Of a stretch of 64,000 nt of DNA, positions 8,719 to 18,792 are shown in pieces (the first letter of the stretch is position 1; the number at the start of each line of letters is the position of its first letter). Below the pieces are notes generated by a model. It did no database searches, had not been told where the DNA came from, and worked only from the letters and a program-made list of their open reading frames with translations. The stretch lies in assembly GCF_028473745.1 (NCBI RefSeq), contig NZ_CP101137.1, positions 3,410,001 to 3,474,000 of the forward strand, written 5' to 3'. Origin of the DNA: Streptomyces sp. M92 (GTDB taxonomy: Bacteria; Actinomycetota; Actinomycetes; Streptomycetales; Streptomycetaceae). The position numbers and the translations under genes are program-made.

Positions 8719-10563
8719 ATGACCGAGCAGGCCACCGGGGCCCATCACCCGCAGCCCCGGCCCCGATCCGGAGGACAGTCCGCCCCCGAGCACGTCACGG
8801 GTGCGCAGTCCCTCATCCGCTCCCTCGAGGAGGTCGGAGTCGACACGGTATTCGGCATTCCCGGCGGCACCATCCTCCCGGCGTACGACCCGCTGATGGA
8901 CTCCACCAGGGTGCGCCACGTCCTGGTCCGCCACGAGCAGGGCGCCGGCCACGCGGCCACCGGCTACGCGCAGGCCACCGGCAAGGTGGGCGTCTGCATG
9001 GCGACCTCGGGACCGGGCGCCACCAACCTGGTCACGCCGATCGCCGACGCGCACATGGACTCCGTGCCGCTGGTCGCCATCACCGGCCAGGTGGTGTCCT
9101 CCTCGATCGGCACGGACGCCTTCCAGGAGGCGGACATCGTCGGCATCACGATGCCGGTCACCAAGCACAGCTTCCTGGTCACCAAGGCCGAGGACATCCC
9201 CCGGGTGATCGAGCAGGCCTTCCACATCGCCTCCACCGGCCGCCCGGGCCCGGTCCTGGTCGACATCCCCAAGGACATCCTCCAGAAGAAGACCACCTTC
9301 GCCTGGCCCCCGGTCATGGACCTGCCCGGCTACCGCCCGGTCACCAAGCCGCACGCCAAGCAGATCCGCGAGGCCGCCAAGCTCATCACCGCCGCCAAGC
9401 GGCCGGTCCTGTACGTCGGCGGCGGCGTCCTCAAGGCACAGGCCACCGCCGAGCTGAAGGTCCTCGCCGAACTCACCGGAGCGCCCGTCACCACCACCCT
9501 GATGGCGCTCGGCGCGTTCCCCGACAGCCACCCGCTGCACGTGGGAATGCCGGGCATGCACGGTGCGGTCACCGCCGTCACCGCGCTGCAGAAGGCCGAC
9601 CTGATCGTCGCCCTCGGCGCCCGCTTCGACGACCGCGTCACCGGCAAGCTGGACAGCTTCGCCCCGTACGCCAAGATCGTCCACGCCGACATCGACCCGG
9701 CCGAGATCGGCAAGAACCGCGCCGCCGACGTGCCGATCGTCGGTGACGCCCGCGAGGTCATCGCCGACCTCGTGCAGGCCGTCCAGAAGGAGCACAGCGA
9801 GGGCAACACCGGCGACTACAGCGCCTGGTGGAAGGACCTCAGCCGCTGGCGCGACACCTACCCTCTGGGCTACGACCAGCCCGAGGACGGTTCACTCTCC
9901 CCGCAGCAGGTCATCGAGCGCATCGGACAGCTCGCACCCGAGGGCACCGTCTTCGCGGCCGGCGTCGGCCAGCACCAGATGTGGGCCGCGCACTTCGTCC
10001 AGTACGAGCAGCCCGCCACCTGGCTGAACTCCGGCGGCGCCGGAACCATGGGCTACGCCGTCCCCGCCGCGATGGGCGCCAAGGCCGGTGTCCCCGACCG
10101 CACCGTCTGGGCGATCGACGGCGACGGCTGCTTCCAGATGACCAACCAGGAACTGACCACCTGCGCCCTGAACAACATCCCGATCAAGGTCGCCGTCATC
10201 AACAACGGCGCCCTCGGGATGGTCCGCCAGTGGCAGACCCTGTTCTACAACCAGCGGTACTCCAACACCGTGCTGCACTCCGGCCCGGACGACGTCAACC
10301 CGGAGGCCCGCGGCACCCGCGTCCCCGACTTCGTGAAGCTGTCGGAGGCCATGGGCTGCTACGCCATCCGCTGCGAGGACCCGGCCGACCTCGACAAGGT
10401 CATCGAGGAGGCCAACTCCATCAACGACCGTCCCGTCGTCGTCGACTTCATCGTCCACGAGGACGCGATGGTCTGGCCGATGGTCGCCGCCGGCACCTCC
10501 AACGACGAGATCATGGCCGCCCGGGACGTCCGCCCCGACTTCGGCGACAACGAAGACGACTGA
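8719..10563 (+). CDS. ilvB: Acetolactate synthase large subunit
   Basis: 614 residues from the ATG at 8719, nine bases after GAGAAG; another ATG at 8713 is too close to that site. The ThDP/FAD enzyme condenses two pyruvates to acetolactate, or pyruvate with 2-ketobutyrate, in valine, leucine and isoleucine synthesis. Visible signatures are the catalytic glutamate region [17 protein letters not shown], the [13 protein letters not shown] loop, the central domain with FDDRVTGK, and the ThDP-binding [14 protein letters not shown] plus [12 protein letters not shown]. It is the first gene of ilvB-ilvN-ilvC and is placed behind a leader-peptide attenuator. The first 35 residues are a variable, Pro/Gln-rich extension usual in actinobacteria. 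Confidence 0.97.
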   Translation: MTEQATGAHHPQPRPRSGGQSAPEHVTGAQSLIRSLEEVGVDTVFGIPGGTILPAYDPLMDSTRVRHVLVRHEQGAGHAATGYAQATGKVGVCMATSGPGATNLVTPIADAHMDSVPLVAITGQVVSSSIGTDAFQEADIVGITMPVTKHSFLVTKAEDIPRVIEQAFHIASTGRPGPVLVDIPKDILQKKTTFAWPPVMDLPGYRPVTKPHAKQIREAAKLITAAKRPVLYVGGGVLKAQATAELKVLAELTGAPVTTTLMALGAFPDSHPLHVGMPGMHGAVTAVTALQKADLIVALGARFDDRVTGKLDSFAPYAKIVHADIDPAEIGKNRAADVPIVGDAREVIADLVQAVQKEHSEGNTGDYSAWWKDLSRWRDTYPLGYDQPEDGSLSPQQVIERIGQLAPEGTVFAAGVGQHQMWAAHFVQYEQPATWLNSGGAGTMGYAVPAAMGAKAGVPDRTVWAIDGDGCFQMTNQELTTCALNNIPIKVAVINNGALGMVRQWQTLFYNQRYSNTVLHSGPDDVNPEARGTRVPDFVKLSEAMGCYAIRCEDPADLDKVIEEANSINDRPVVVDFIVHEDAMVWPMVAAGTSNDEIMAARDVRPDFGDNEDD

Positions 10564-10584
10564 GCGAGAGAGACCGAAGAGACC

Positions 10585-12247
<1,663 letters not shown>

Positions 12248-12259
12248 GCCTCACTGCCG

Positions 12260-12287
12260 GGGGCCGGGGCGACGCCGCTCCGGCCCC
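12260..12287 (+). terminator. Terminator after ilvC
   Basis: GGGGCCGG (12260-12267) pairs with CCGGCCCC (12280-12287) a few bases after the ilvC stop codon; the loop can form a further GCG/CGC pair. There is no T-tract, as is usual for Streptomyces terminators. It would close the ilvBNC transcript ahead of the serA promoter region. Confidence 0.6.
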
Positions 12288-12392
12288 TTCGGCGAACCCG
12301 GGGTAACGTCGGAGGCACGGCGTTGTCCAACCCGTCCAGCCACGGACGGGTGATCCTTCCGCCAAGGCGCAGGACGACCCGCGTCACGCCAC

Positions 12393-12491
12393 TAGACTGC
12401 TGCACAACATACGCGTCAGGCCCACAGCGTCGTGCGTCTTCCACGCGGCTCAGCGACACCGAATGCGGCCGTCGGGACGGCCGTCCGCATT
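12393..12491 (+). promoter_or_regulatory. serA promoter candidate and leader hairpin
   Basis: TAGACT at 12393-12398 is a good -10 box, although the -35 is weak. The roughly 100-nt leader ends in a long hairpin: AATGCGG (12462-12468) pairs with CCGCATT (12485-12491) and the middle GGCCGTC/GACGGCC extends the stem with a bulge. It sits about 18 nt before the serA start, close enough to affect translation initiation. No known riboswitch is recognised. Confidence 0.4.
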
Positions 12492-12509
12492 GGACTTGTG
12501 AGGACTCAC

Positions 12510-14099
12510 GTGAGCTCGAAACCCGTCGTACTCATCGCCGAAGAGCTGTCGCCCGCGACCGTGGACGCGCTCGGCCCCGACTTCGAGATCCGCCAGTGCA
12601 ACGGCGCGGACCGGGCCGAACTGCTCCCCGCCATCGCCGACGTGGACGCGATCCTGGTCCGCTCCGCCACCAAGGTCGACGCCGAGGCGATCGCCGCCGC
12701 CAAGAAGCTCAAGGTCGTCGCCCGCGCCGGTGTAGGCCTGGACAACGTGGACGTCTCCGCCGCCACCAAGGCCGGCGTCATGGTGGTCAACGCCCCGACC
12801 TCCAACATCGTGACCGCCGCCGAGCTGGCCTGCGGCCTGATCGTCGCCACCGCCCGCAACATCCCGCAGGCCAACGCCGCGCTGAAGAACGGCGAGTGGA
12901 AGCGCAGCAAGTACACCGGCGTCGAGCTGGCCGAGAAGACCCTCGGCGTGGTCGGCCTCGGCCGCATCGGCGCCCTCGTCGCACAGCGCATGTCCGCCTT
13001 CGGCATGAAGGTCGTCGCCTACGACCCCTACGTGCAGCCCGCCCGGGCCGCGCAGATGGGCGTCAAGGTGCTGTCGCTGGACGAGCTGCTTGAGGTCTCC
13101 GACTTCATCACCGTCCATCTCCCCAAGACCCCCGAGACCCTCGGCCTGATCGGCGACGAGGCGCTGCGCAAGGTCAAGCCCAGCGTCCGCATCGTCAACG
13201 CCGCGCGCGGCGGCATCGTCGACGAGGAGGCGCTGTACTCGGCGCTCAAGGAGGGCCGCGTCGCCGGCGCCGGCCTCGACGTGTACGCCAAGGAACCCTG
13301 CACCGACTCGCCGCTGTTCGAGTTCGACCAGGTGGTCTGCACGCCGCACCTCGGCGCCTCCACCGACGAGGCCCAGGAGAAGGCGGGCATCGCCGTCGCC
13401 AAGTCCGTCCGCCTCGCCCTCGCCGGTGAGCTGGTCCCCGACGCGGTCAACGTCCAGGGCGGCGTCATCGCCGAGGACGTCAAGCCGGGTCTGCCGCTCG
13501 CCGAGCGCCTCGGCCGCATCTTCACCGCGCTCGCCGGCGAGGTCGCCGTCCGCCTCGACGTCGAGGTCTACGGCGAGATCACCCAGCACGACGTGAAGGT
13601 GCTGGAGCTGTCCGCCCTCAAGGGCGTCTTCGAGGACGTCGTCGACGAGACCGTGTCGTACGTCAACGCCCCGCTGTTCGCCCAGGAGCGCGGCGTCGAG
13701 GTCCGCCTGACCACCAGCTCGGAGTCCCCGGAGCACCGCAACGTGGTCACCGTGCGCGGCACCCTCTCGGACGGCGAGGAGGTGTCGGTCTCCGGCACGC
13801 TGGCCGGCCCGAAGCACCTCCAGAAGATCGTCGCCGTCGGCGAGTACGACGTGGACCTGGCCCTCGCCGACCACATGCTCGTCCTGCGCTACGAGGACCG
13901 TCCCGGCGTCGTCGGCACCGTCGGCCGCGTCATCGGCGAGGCCGGCATCAACATCGCCGGCATGCAGGTCGCCCGTGCGACGGTCGGCGGCGAGGCGCTG
14001 GCCGTGCTGACCGTCGACGACACGGTGCCCTCCGGGGTGCTGGCGGAGGTTTCGGCGGAGATCGGCGCGACGTCGGCCCGGTCGGTGAACCTGGTCTGA
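12510..14099 (+). CDS. serA: D-3-phosphoglycerate dehydrogenase, type with ASB and ACT domains
   Basis: 529 residues, the long form found in actinobacteria. It oxidises 3-phosphoglycerate to 3-phosphohydroxypyruvate, the first step of serine synthesis. The NAD site VVGLGRIGALVAQRM, the substrate arginine in VNAARGGIVDE and the catalytic histidine in CTPHLGASTDEA are present. An allosteric substrate-binding domain (about 315-450) and a C-terminal ACT domain (YEDRPGVVGTVGRVIGEAGI) give serine feedback inhibition. The GTG at 12510 follows gtgagga; the longer open frame from 12432 crosses the leader hairpin and is not used. Confidence 0.96.
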   Translation: MSSKPVVLIAEELSPATVDALGPDFEIRQCNGADRAELLPAIADVDAILVRSATKVDAEAIAAAKKLKVVARAGVGLDNVDVSAATKAGVMVVNAPTSNIVTAAELACGLIVATARNIPQANAALKNGEWKRSKYTGVELAEKTLGVVGLGRIGALVAQRMSAFGMKVVAYDPYVQPARAAQMGVKVLSLDELLEVSDFITVHLPKTPETLGLIGDEALRKVKPSVRIVNAARGGIVDEEALYSALKEGRVAGAGLDVYAKEPCTDSPLFEFDQVVCTPHLGASTDEAQEKAGIAVAKSVRLALAGELVPDAVNVQGGVIAEDVKPGLPLAERLGRIFTALAGEVAVRLDVEVYGEITQHDVKVLELSALKGVFEDVVDETVSYVNAPLFAQERGVEVRLTTSSESPEHRNVVTVRGTLSDGEEVSVSGTLAGPKHLQKIVAVGEYDVDLALADHMLVLRYEDRPGVVGTVGRVIGEAGINIAGMQVARATVGGEALAVLTVDDTVPSGVLAEVSAEIGATSARSVNLV

Positions 14100-14110
14100 G
14101 GCGACCGTCC

Positions 14111-14183
14111 CGGGGGCTGCCGCCCCCGGGACCCCCGCTTCGGCCCTGAACGGGCCTCGTCCTCAAACGCCGGACGGGCTGAC
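14111..14183. repeat. Dispersed Streptomyces intergenic repeat (copy)
   Basis: The stretch after serA consists of a GGGGGC/GCCCCC hairpin (14112-14127), CCCCCGCTTCGG, a GGCCC/GGGCC hairpin, and CGTCCTCAAACGCCGG with ACGGGCT. I recognise this arrangement from memory as a very frequent intergenic element in Streptomyces genomes; I have not searched it. It runs into the terminator palindrome at 14165-14204 and supplies the last codons of the converging transporter gene. Confidence 0.55.
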
Positions 14184-15710
14184 TTGATCAGCCTGTCCGG
14201 CGTTTTCCGTGCAGGGCTCCTCGCGCACCCGCACCCTCCGCAGCGTCACCGACGCCAGGACCGCCGCCCCGGCCAGCACCACCGCGCCCGCGATCGCCGC
14301 CGCGTGCATCCCGCTGGTGAACGCCTCCCGCGCCGCCGTCGCCAGGGCGTCCCCCGCGCGCCCCGGCAACTGCCCGGCGACGGCCAGCGCGCCGCCCAGC
14401 GTCTCCCGCGCCACCGCCGGTGCCGAGTCGGGCATGTCCTGCCGGTAGACCGCCGTGCCGATCGACCCGAGCACCGCCATCCCCAGCGCCCCGCCGAACT
14501 CCGCGCCGGTCTCCATCAGCGAGGACGCGGAGCCCGCCCGCTCCACCGGCGCGGCACTGAGCGCGAGGTCCATGATCTGGGACATCACCATGGTGACGCC
14601 CGAGGCGAGGACACCGCAGGCCACCAGCCCGAGCGCCAGCGCGTCCGTGTCCACCAGCGTCAGCAGCGCGTAGCCGCACGCGGCCAGACCGAAGCCCGCG
14701 GAGACCACGAGGGCGCGGTTGACGCCGCCCCGCACCAGACGGGCGGCGAGCGGGGCCGCGAAGCCGATCGGCACCGAGGGCAGCAGCGCCCACAGGGCGG
14801 CCTCCAGCGCGCTCTTGCCCAGCACCGACTGGATGTACTGCGTGGTGAAGAACGCCGAGCCCATCATCGCGAACATCGTGACGAGATTGAGGACGACGGC
14901 GGGGGCGAAGCCACGCCCCCGGAAGAGGGCGGGGGAGACCATCGGCGAGGCGGTGGTCCGCTGCCGGTGCACGAACAGGGCCGCGAAGAGCAGGCCCACG
15001 GTGACCGCCATGACGTAGCGGACGTGCCAGCCCTCGGACGGGATCTCCTTGAGGCCGTAGACGACCGGGAGCACCGCGGCCATCGACAGCGGGATGCTCA
15101 CCCAGTCGAAGCGGCCCGGCGCCGGGTCCTTCGACTCGGGCAGCAGGAGCGGTCCCAGGACCAGGAGCAGCACCATCGCCGGCAGGTTCACCAGGAAGAC
15201 CGACCCCCACCAGAAGAACTCCACCAGCACCCCGCTCAGCACGGAACCGAGCGCCACGCCGGCCGTCATCACGCCGGACCAGACCGCGATGGCCTGCGCC
15301 CGCTGGCCGGGGTCGGTGAAGAGCGAGCGGACCAGGGCCAGCGTCGACGGCATCAGCGTGGCGCCGCCGATGCCCAGCAGCGCGCGGGCCGCGATGAGCA
15401 TCTCGGAGCTGTTCGCGTACGCCGCCGCCAGTGAGGCGGCACCGAAGGCGACGGCACCGATCAGCAGCAGCCTGCGGCGGCCTACGCGGTCGCCGAGCGA
15501 GCCCATGGTGATGAGCAGGCCGGCCACGGCGAAGGCGTAGACGTCGAAGATCCACAGCTGCTGGGTGCCGCTCGGAGCCAGGTCGGCGTTGATCGCCGGG
15601 ATCGCGAAGTAGAGGACCGACACGTCCATGGAGACCAGCAGCAGCGGAAGCATGAGAACGCAGAGCGCCGTCCACTCTCGACGGCCGGCGCGGGGCGGGT
15701 TGGGTGTCAT
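14163..15710 (-). CDS. MFS drug efflux transporter, 14-TM DHA2 family
   Basis: 515 residues with about 14 hydrophobic helices. Motif A-like GSLGDRVGRRRLLLIGA lies between helices 2 and 3, and motif C-like SGVMTAGVALGSVLSGVLVEFFWW in helix 5 marks a proton-driven drug/H+ antiporter of the EmrB/QacA type. It diverges from a TetR gene (15807) across a short, A+T-richer intergenic region with a palindromic operator, the classic arrangement of a repressor-controlled efflux pump. The last residues overlap the terminator palindrome, so the true C-terminus is poorly conserved sequence. Confidence 0.92.
   Translation of the reverse strand: MTPNPPRAGRREWTALCVLMLPLLLVSMDVSVLYFAIPAINADLAPSGTQQLWIFDVYAFAVAGLLITMGSLGDRVGRRRLLLIGAVAFGAASLAAAYANSSEMLIAARALLGIGGATLMPSTLALVRSLFTDPGQRAQAIAVWSGVMTAGVALGSVLSGVLVEFFWWGSVFLVNLPAMVLLLVLGPLLLPESKDPAPGRFDWVSIPLSMAAVLPVVYGLKEIPSEGWHVRYVMAVTVGLLFAALFVHRQRTTASPMVSPALFRGRGFAPAVVLNLVTMFAMMGSAFFTTQYIQSVLGKSALEAALWALLPSVPIGFAAPLAARLVRGGVNRALVVSAGFGLAACGYALLTLVDTDALALGLVACGVLASGVTMVMSQIMDLALSAAPVERAGSASSLMETGAEFGGALGMAVLGSIGTAVYRQDMPDSAPAVARETLGGALAVAGQLPGRAGDALATAAREAFTSGMHAAAIAGAVVLAGAAVLASVTLRRVRVREEPCTENAGQADQVSPSGV
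14165..14204. terminator. Bidirectional terminator between serA and the efflux pump
   Basis: AAACGCCGGACGGGCTGA (14165-14182) is almost the perfect inverse of the sequence ending in CCGGCGTTT at 14203, with the short loop CTTG. The A-tract on one side and T-tract on the other allow it to stop transcription both ways. It overlaps the last codons of the MFS gene on the minus strand. Confidence 0.75.
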
Positions 15711-15720
15711 GCGAGCGACT

Positions 15721-15758
15721 ATACGAGCGTCTTATACGGCTGTCTATGACGCTTGTAT
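15721..15758. promoter_or_regulatory. Candidate TetR operator between efflux pump and regulator
   Basis: ATACGAGCGTC (15721-15731) and GACGCTTGTAT (15748-15758) form an inverted repeat matching at 10 of 11 positions, in a markedly A+T-richer stretch. Further GTATA-containing half-sites follow (around 15766-15787). The location between the two divergent genes suggests that the adjacent TetR protein represses both promoters here. Confidence 0.6.
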
Positions 15759-15806
15759 GGGACGTACGTATAGGACGTGTGTATGGACCGGGGATAGGGT
15801 GGCCGC

Positions 15807-16391
15807 ATGGGACACCGTGAGGATCTGCTCGCCGGCGCCAAGCGCTGCCTGCTGGAGAAGGGGTTCACGCGCACCACCGCGCGGGACATCGTCAAGGAGT
15901 CGGGGACCAACCTCGCGTCGATCGGTTACCACTACGGCTCCAAGGACGCCCTGCTCGTCCAGGCGTACATCGAGCTGGTGGAGGCGATGTCCGAGGCGTT
16001 CGAGGGGGACCCGGACGGCGACCTGCCCGGCGAACCGGGCTCCCCGGAGCGGTTCACGGCCGTGTGGTCGAACATCATCGGGACCATGCGCGAGCCGGGC
16101 TCGCTGTGGCGGCTCAGCATGGAGATCGTCGCCATGGGTGACGAGCTGCCCCAGGTCCGGGAGCACCTGGCCCGGGCCCAGCGGGCGGGCGCGCGTGGCC
16201 TCGTCACGCTCTTCATGGGCGGCCGTGAGGAGGATGTCCCGGAGGAGACCGTCGACACCCTCGGCGGCTTCTACGTGAGCCTGCTGATGGGCCTCATGGT
16301 CCAGTGGTCGTTCAGCCCGCAGGACGCCCCCGACGCCGACCGGCTCACCGAGGGGCTGCGTCAGGCGGTCGAGGGCTTCGGCAAGGGCTGA
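15807..16391 (+). CDS. TetR-family repressor of the adjacent efflux pump
   Basis: 194 residues. The N-terminal helix-turn-helix reads KGFTRTTARDIVKESGTNLA followed by the typical IGYHYGSKDALL. The C-terminal ligand domain (ending SLLMGLMVQWSF) is of the AcrR type with a TetR_C-like helix bundle. Its divergent position suggests control of the MFS pump and itself; the inducer is unknown. Confidence 0.92.
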   Translation: MGHREDLLAGAKRCLLEKGFTRTTARDIVKESGTNLASIGYHYGSKDALLVQAYIELVEAMSEAFEGDPDGDLPGEPGSPERFTAVWSNIIGTMREPGSLWRLSMEIVAMGDELPQVREHLARAQRAGARGLVTLFMGGREEDVPEETVDTLGGFYVSLLMGLMVQWSFSPQDAPDADRLTEGLRQAVEGFGKG

Positions 16392-16397
16392 CCCGGC

Positions 16398-17735
16398 TCA
16401 CAGACGGGCGCGCTTCAGCGCCATGTGCAGCAGCAGCCGGTCCTCCCCGTCGTCGAGGTCCAGCCCCGTCAGCTGCTCCACGCGGGACAGGCGGTAGTAC
16501 AGGGTCTGGCGGTGGATGCCCAGCTCGGCGGCGGTGCGGCCGGCCTGGCCCGCGCAGTCCAGGTAGACCTCGGCGGTGCGGGCCAGTTCGCGGTGCGCGG
16601 GGGAGAGCAGCACCCGTACGGCCGGATCGTGGGCCGACCGCGACGGCAGTGCGGTCAGCAGCCGGAACGCCCCGATGGACGTCCACTCGGCGACCGGCCC
16701 GAACCGGCTCTCGGCGCCCGCCGCACGGGCCGCCGCCGACGCCTCCTGCCAGGCGGCCCCCAGTTCCGCGAGGCCGGTGCGCGGGCCGGACACCCCGGCC
16801 GCCGTACCCGTGCCCGCCCCGGCCGCCGCCCCGCCGGCCCCGGCCGCCGCGTTCCGCGCCCGCTCCAGCAGCCGCCCCGCGGCCGACGTCGCGGGGGTCA
16901 GCACCTCAGCCGACCGCAGCCGCACCAGCAGCGCCAGCGACTGGGCCGAGGCGCCCCACGGCACCGTGCACAGCGCCGTCGCCCCCGGCACCGTACGGAC
17001 CGACGGGGCGTCGTCGGGGCCGGCCGACGGCCAGGGCGCCACGCACACCACCGCGTGCGGGGTGTCCGCGCGGGCGCCGAGCGCGGTGCGCAGCTCGGCC
17101 ACCGCCATGTCCCGCTGCCAGTCGCGCTCGGCGGTCAGCACCGCCCGCAGCTCCCGGCTCAGGTCGGCGCCGTGCTGCGCCTCGTCCGCCAGCAGCGCGC
17201 CGATCCGGCCGGTGACCTCCATGGCGGCCGCCAGCTGCCGGTCGGTCGGCCCGGGATCGGTGTCCAGCAGCCACACATAGCCGAGGACGACACCCCGATG
17301 GCGTACCGGCAGACAGGTGCGTCCCCGGTAGACCCCCGCCTCCGGGGTCGGCGGAATGCGGACCGGCCCCTTGGCGCGGGTGATGCCGAAGCCCTCGAAC
17401 CAGGCGCGGACGGCCGCGGTGGAGCGCCGGGTCAGGATCGAGCGGGTGCGCACCGGGTCCAGGGCGGACGGATCGAGGTCGCCCTCGCTGTCGTAGGCGC
17501 CGAAGGCGATCAGTTCGAAGTCGCGGTTCTCCAGGGTCGCGGGAGCGCCCAGCAGCTCGGAGATCTCGTCGATCAGCTCCTGGTAGTCGCCACTGGGGCC
17601 ACCGGAGCCTGCGGAACCTCTGGAATCCGACGTCACCCGGGCATTCTGCCGCATTTGCGCGCCGTCTTCATACATCTGTCTGAGATCCGCCGCACGGATG
17701 CGTGACAGCTGTCGATGGCCCACGATCGGGGTCAT
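16398..17735 (-). CDS. PucR-type helix-turn-helix regulator, probably of proline catabolism
   Basis: Up to 445 residues. The C-terminal PucR HTH is clear: [36 protein letters not shown] and [11 protein letters not shown], ending [10 protein letters not shown]. The N-terminal half is a GAF-like sensory region ([40 protein letters not shown]). The start is uncertain: internal starts at ATG 17675, ATG 17654 and GTG 17633 are possible, none with a strong ribosome site. It diverges from the proline dehydrogenase gene, and similar regulators are known to activate proline utilisation in Streptomyces, so I infer that role. Confidence 0.85.
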   Translation of the reverse strand: MTPIVGHRQLSRIRAADLRQMYEDGAQMRQNARVTSDSRGSAGSGGPSGDYQELIDEISELLGAPATLENRDFELIAFGAYDSEGDLDPSALDPVRTRSILTRRSTAAVRAWFEGFGITRAKGPVRIPPTPEAGVYRGRTCLPVRHRGVVLGYVWLLDTDPGPTDRQLAAAMEVTGRIGALLADEAQHGADLSRELRAVLTAERDWQRDMAVAELRTALGARADTPHAVVCVAPWPSAGPDDAPSVRTVPGATALCTVPWGASAQSLALLVRLRSAEVLTPATSAAGRLLERARNAAAGAGGAAAGAGTGTAAGVSGPRTGLAELGAAWQEASAAARAAGAESRFGPVAEWTSIGAFRLLTALPSRSAHDPAVRVLLSPAHRELARTAEVYLDCAGQAGRTAAELGIHRQTLYYRLSRVEQLTGLDLDDGEDRLLLHMALKRARL

Positions 17736-17819
17736 CCTTAGATTTCACGGTGGTTCTCCGTGCCGTTCCCGAAACGTCGGGTGGACGGCCCTGTGTTGGT
17801 TGGTAAGTGGAGGTGCCCC

Positions 17820-18746
17820 GTGCTGGGTCCCGTGATTCTCGCCGCGTCGCGCAGCGACCGGATGCGTCGGCTGGTTTCCGCCGCGCCCGTGACCAAGCCG
17901 GTCGTCGACCGGTTCATCCCCGGCGAGACGGTCGATCAGATCGTTCCGATCGTCCAGGAGCTGACCGATCAGGGCCTGGAGCTGACGATGGACGTCGTCG
18001 GCGAGGACATCACCACCCCCGCGCAGGCCGAGGCCGCCCGCGACGCCTACCTCGAGCTGGTCGACCGGCTGAAGCCGCTGGACCTCGGCACCCGCGCCGA
18101 GATGTCCGTGAAGCTGTCGATGTTCGGCCAGGCGCTGGACGGCGGCCACGAGCTGGCCCTCGCCAACGTCCGCCCGGTCGTCGAGGCCGCCGCCGAGATC
18201 GGCACCACCGTCACCCTCGACGCCGAGGACCACACCACCCTCGACTCGATGTTCGCCATCCACGACGAGCTGCGGAAGGACTTCCCGCAGACCGGCTGCG
18301 TCATCCAGGCCTACCTCTTCCGCACCGAGGCCGACGCGCGCCGGCTCGCCGACAACGGCTCTCGCGTACGGTTGGTGAAGGGCGCCTACAAGGAGCCCGC
18401 CGAGGTCGCGTACCAGCAGCGCCACGAGATCGACAAGGCGTACGTGCGCATCCTGCGGACCCTGATGGAGGGCGAGGGCTACCCGATGATCGGGTCGCAC
18501 GACCCGCGGCTGATCTCCATCGCGCAGGAGCTGGCCCGGACCGCCGGGCGCAAGCTCGACGAGTACGAGTTCCAGATGCTGTACGGCATCCGCGGCGACG
18601 AGCACCTGCGGCTCGCCGCCGAGGGCCACCGCATGCGCGTGTACACCGCCTACGGCACCGACTGGTACGGCTACTTCATGCGCCGTCTGGCGGAGAAGCC
18701 GGCCAACCTCCGGTTCTTCGCCCGCTCGATGGTCAGCAAGGGCTGA
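17820..18746 (+). CDS. putB: Proline dehydrogenase (monofunctional)
   Basis: 308 residues, a single-domain FAD enzyme that oxidises proline to pyrroline-5-carboxylate. The barrel signatures are visible: VDAEDHTTLDS-like TLDAEDHTTLDSMF, GCVIQAYLFRTEADA, RVRLVKGAYKEPAEVAYQ and the C-terminal YEFQMLYGIRGDEHLRL with RLAEKPANLRFF, containing the proline-carboxylate-binding arginines. The GTG at 17820 is preceded by ggaggtg; an ATG-less extension upstream is not used. It is followed after 46 bp by the P5C dehydrogenase gene, forming a two-gene proline breakdown operon. Confidence 0.95.
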   Translation: MLGPVILAASRSDRMRRLVSAAPVTKPVVDRFIPGETVDQIVPIVQELTDQGLELTMDVVGEDITTPAQAEAARDAYLELVDRLKPLDLGTRAEMSVKLSMFGQALDGGHELALANVRPVVEAAAEIGTTVTLDAEDHTTLDSMFAIHDELRKDFPQTGCVIQAYLFRTEADARRLADNGSRVRLVKGAYKEPAEVAYQQRHEIDKAYVRILRTLMEGEGYPMIGSHDPRLISIAQELARTAGRKLDEYEFQMLYGIRGDEHLRLAAEGHRMRVYTAYGTDWYGYFMRRLAEKPANLRFFARSMVSKG

Positions 18747-18792
18747 GCCCACACCGCTCGCAACACCCGCTCAGTAAGGAGTAACGGCAACC

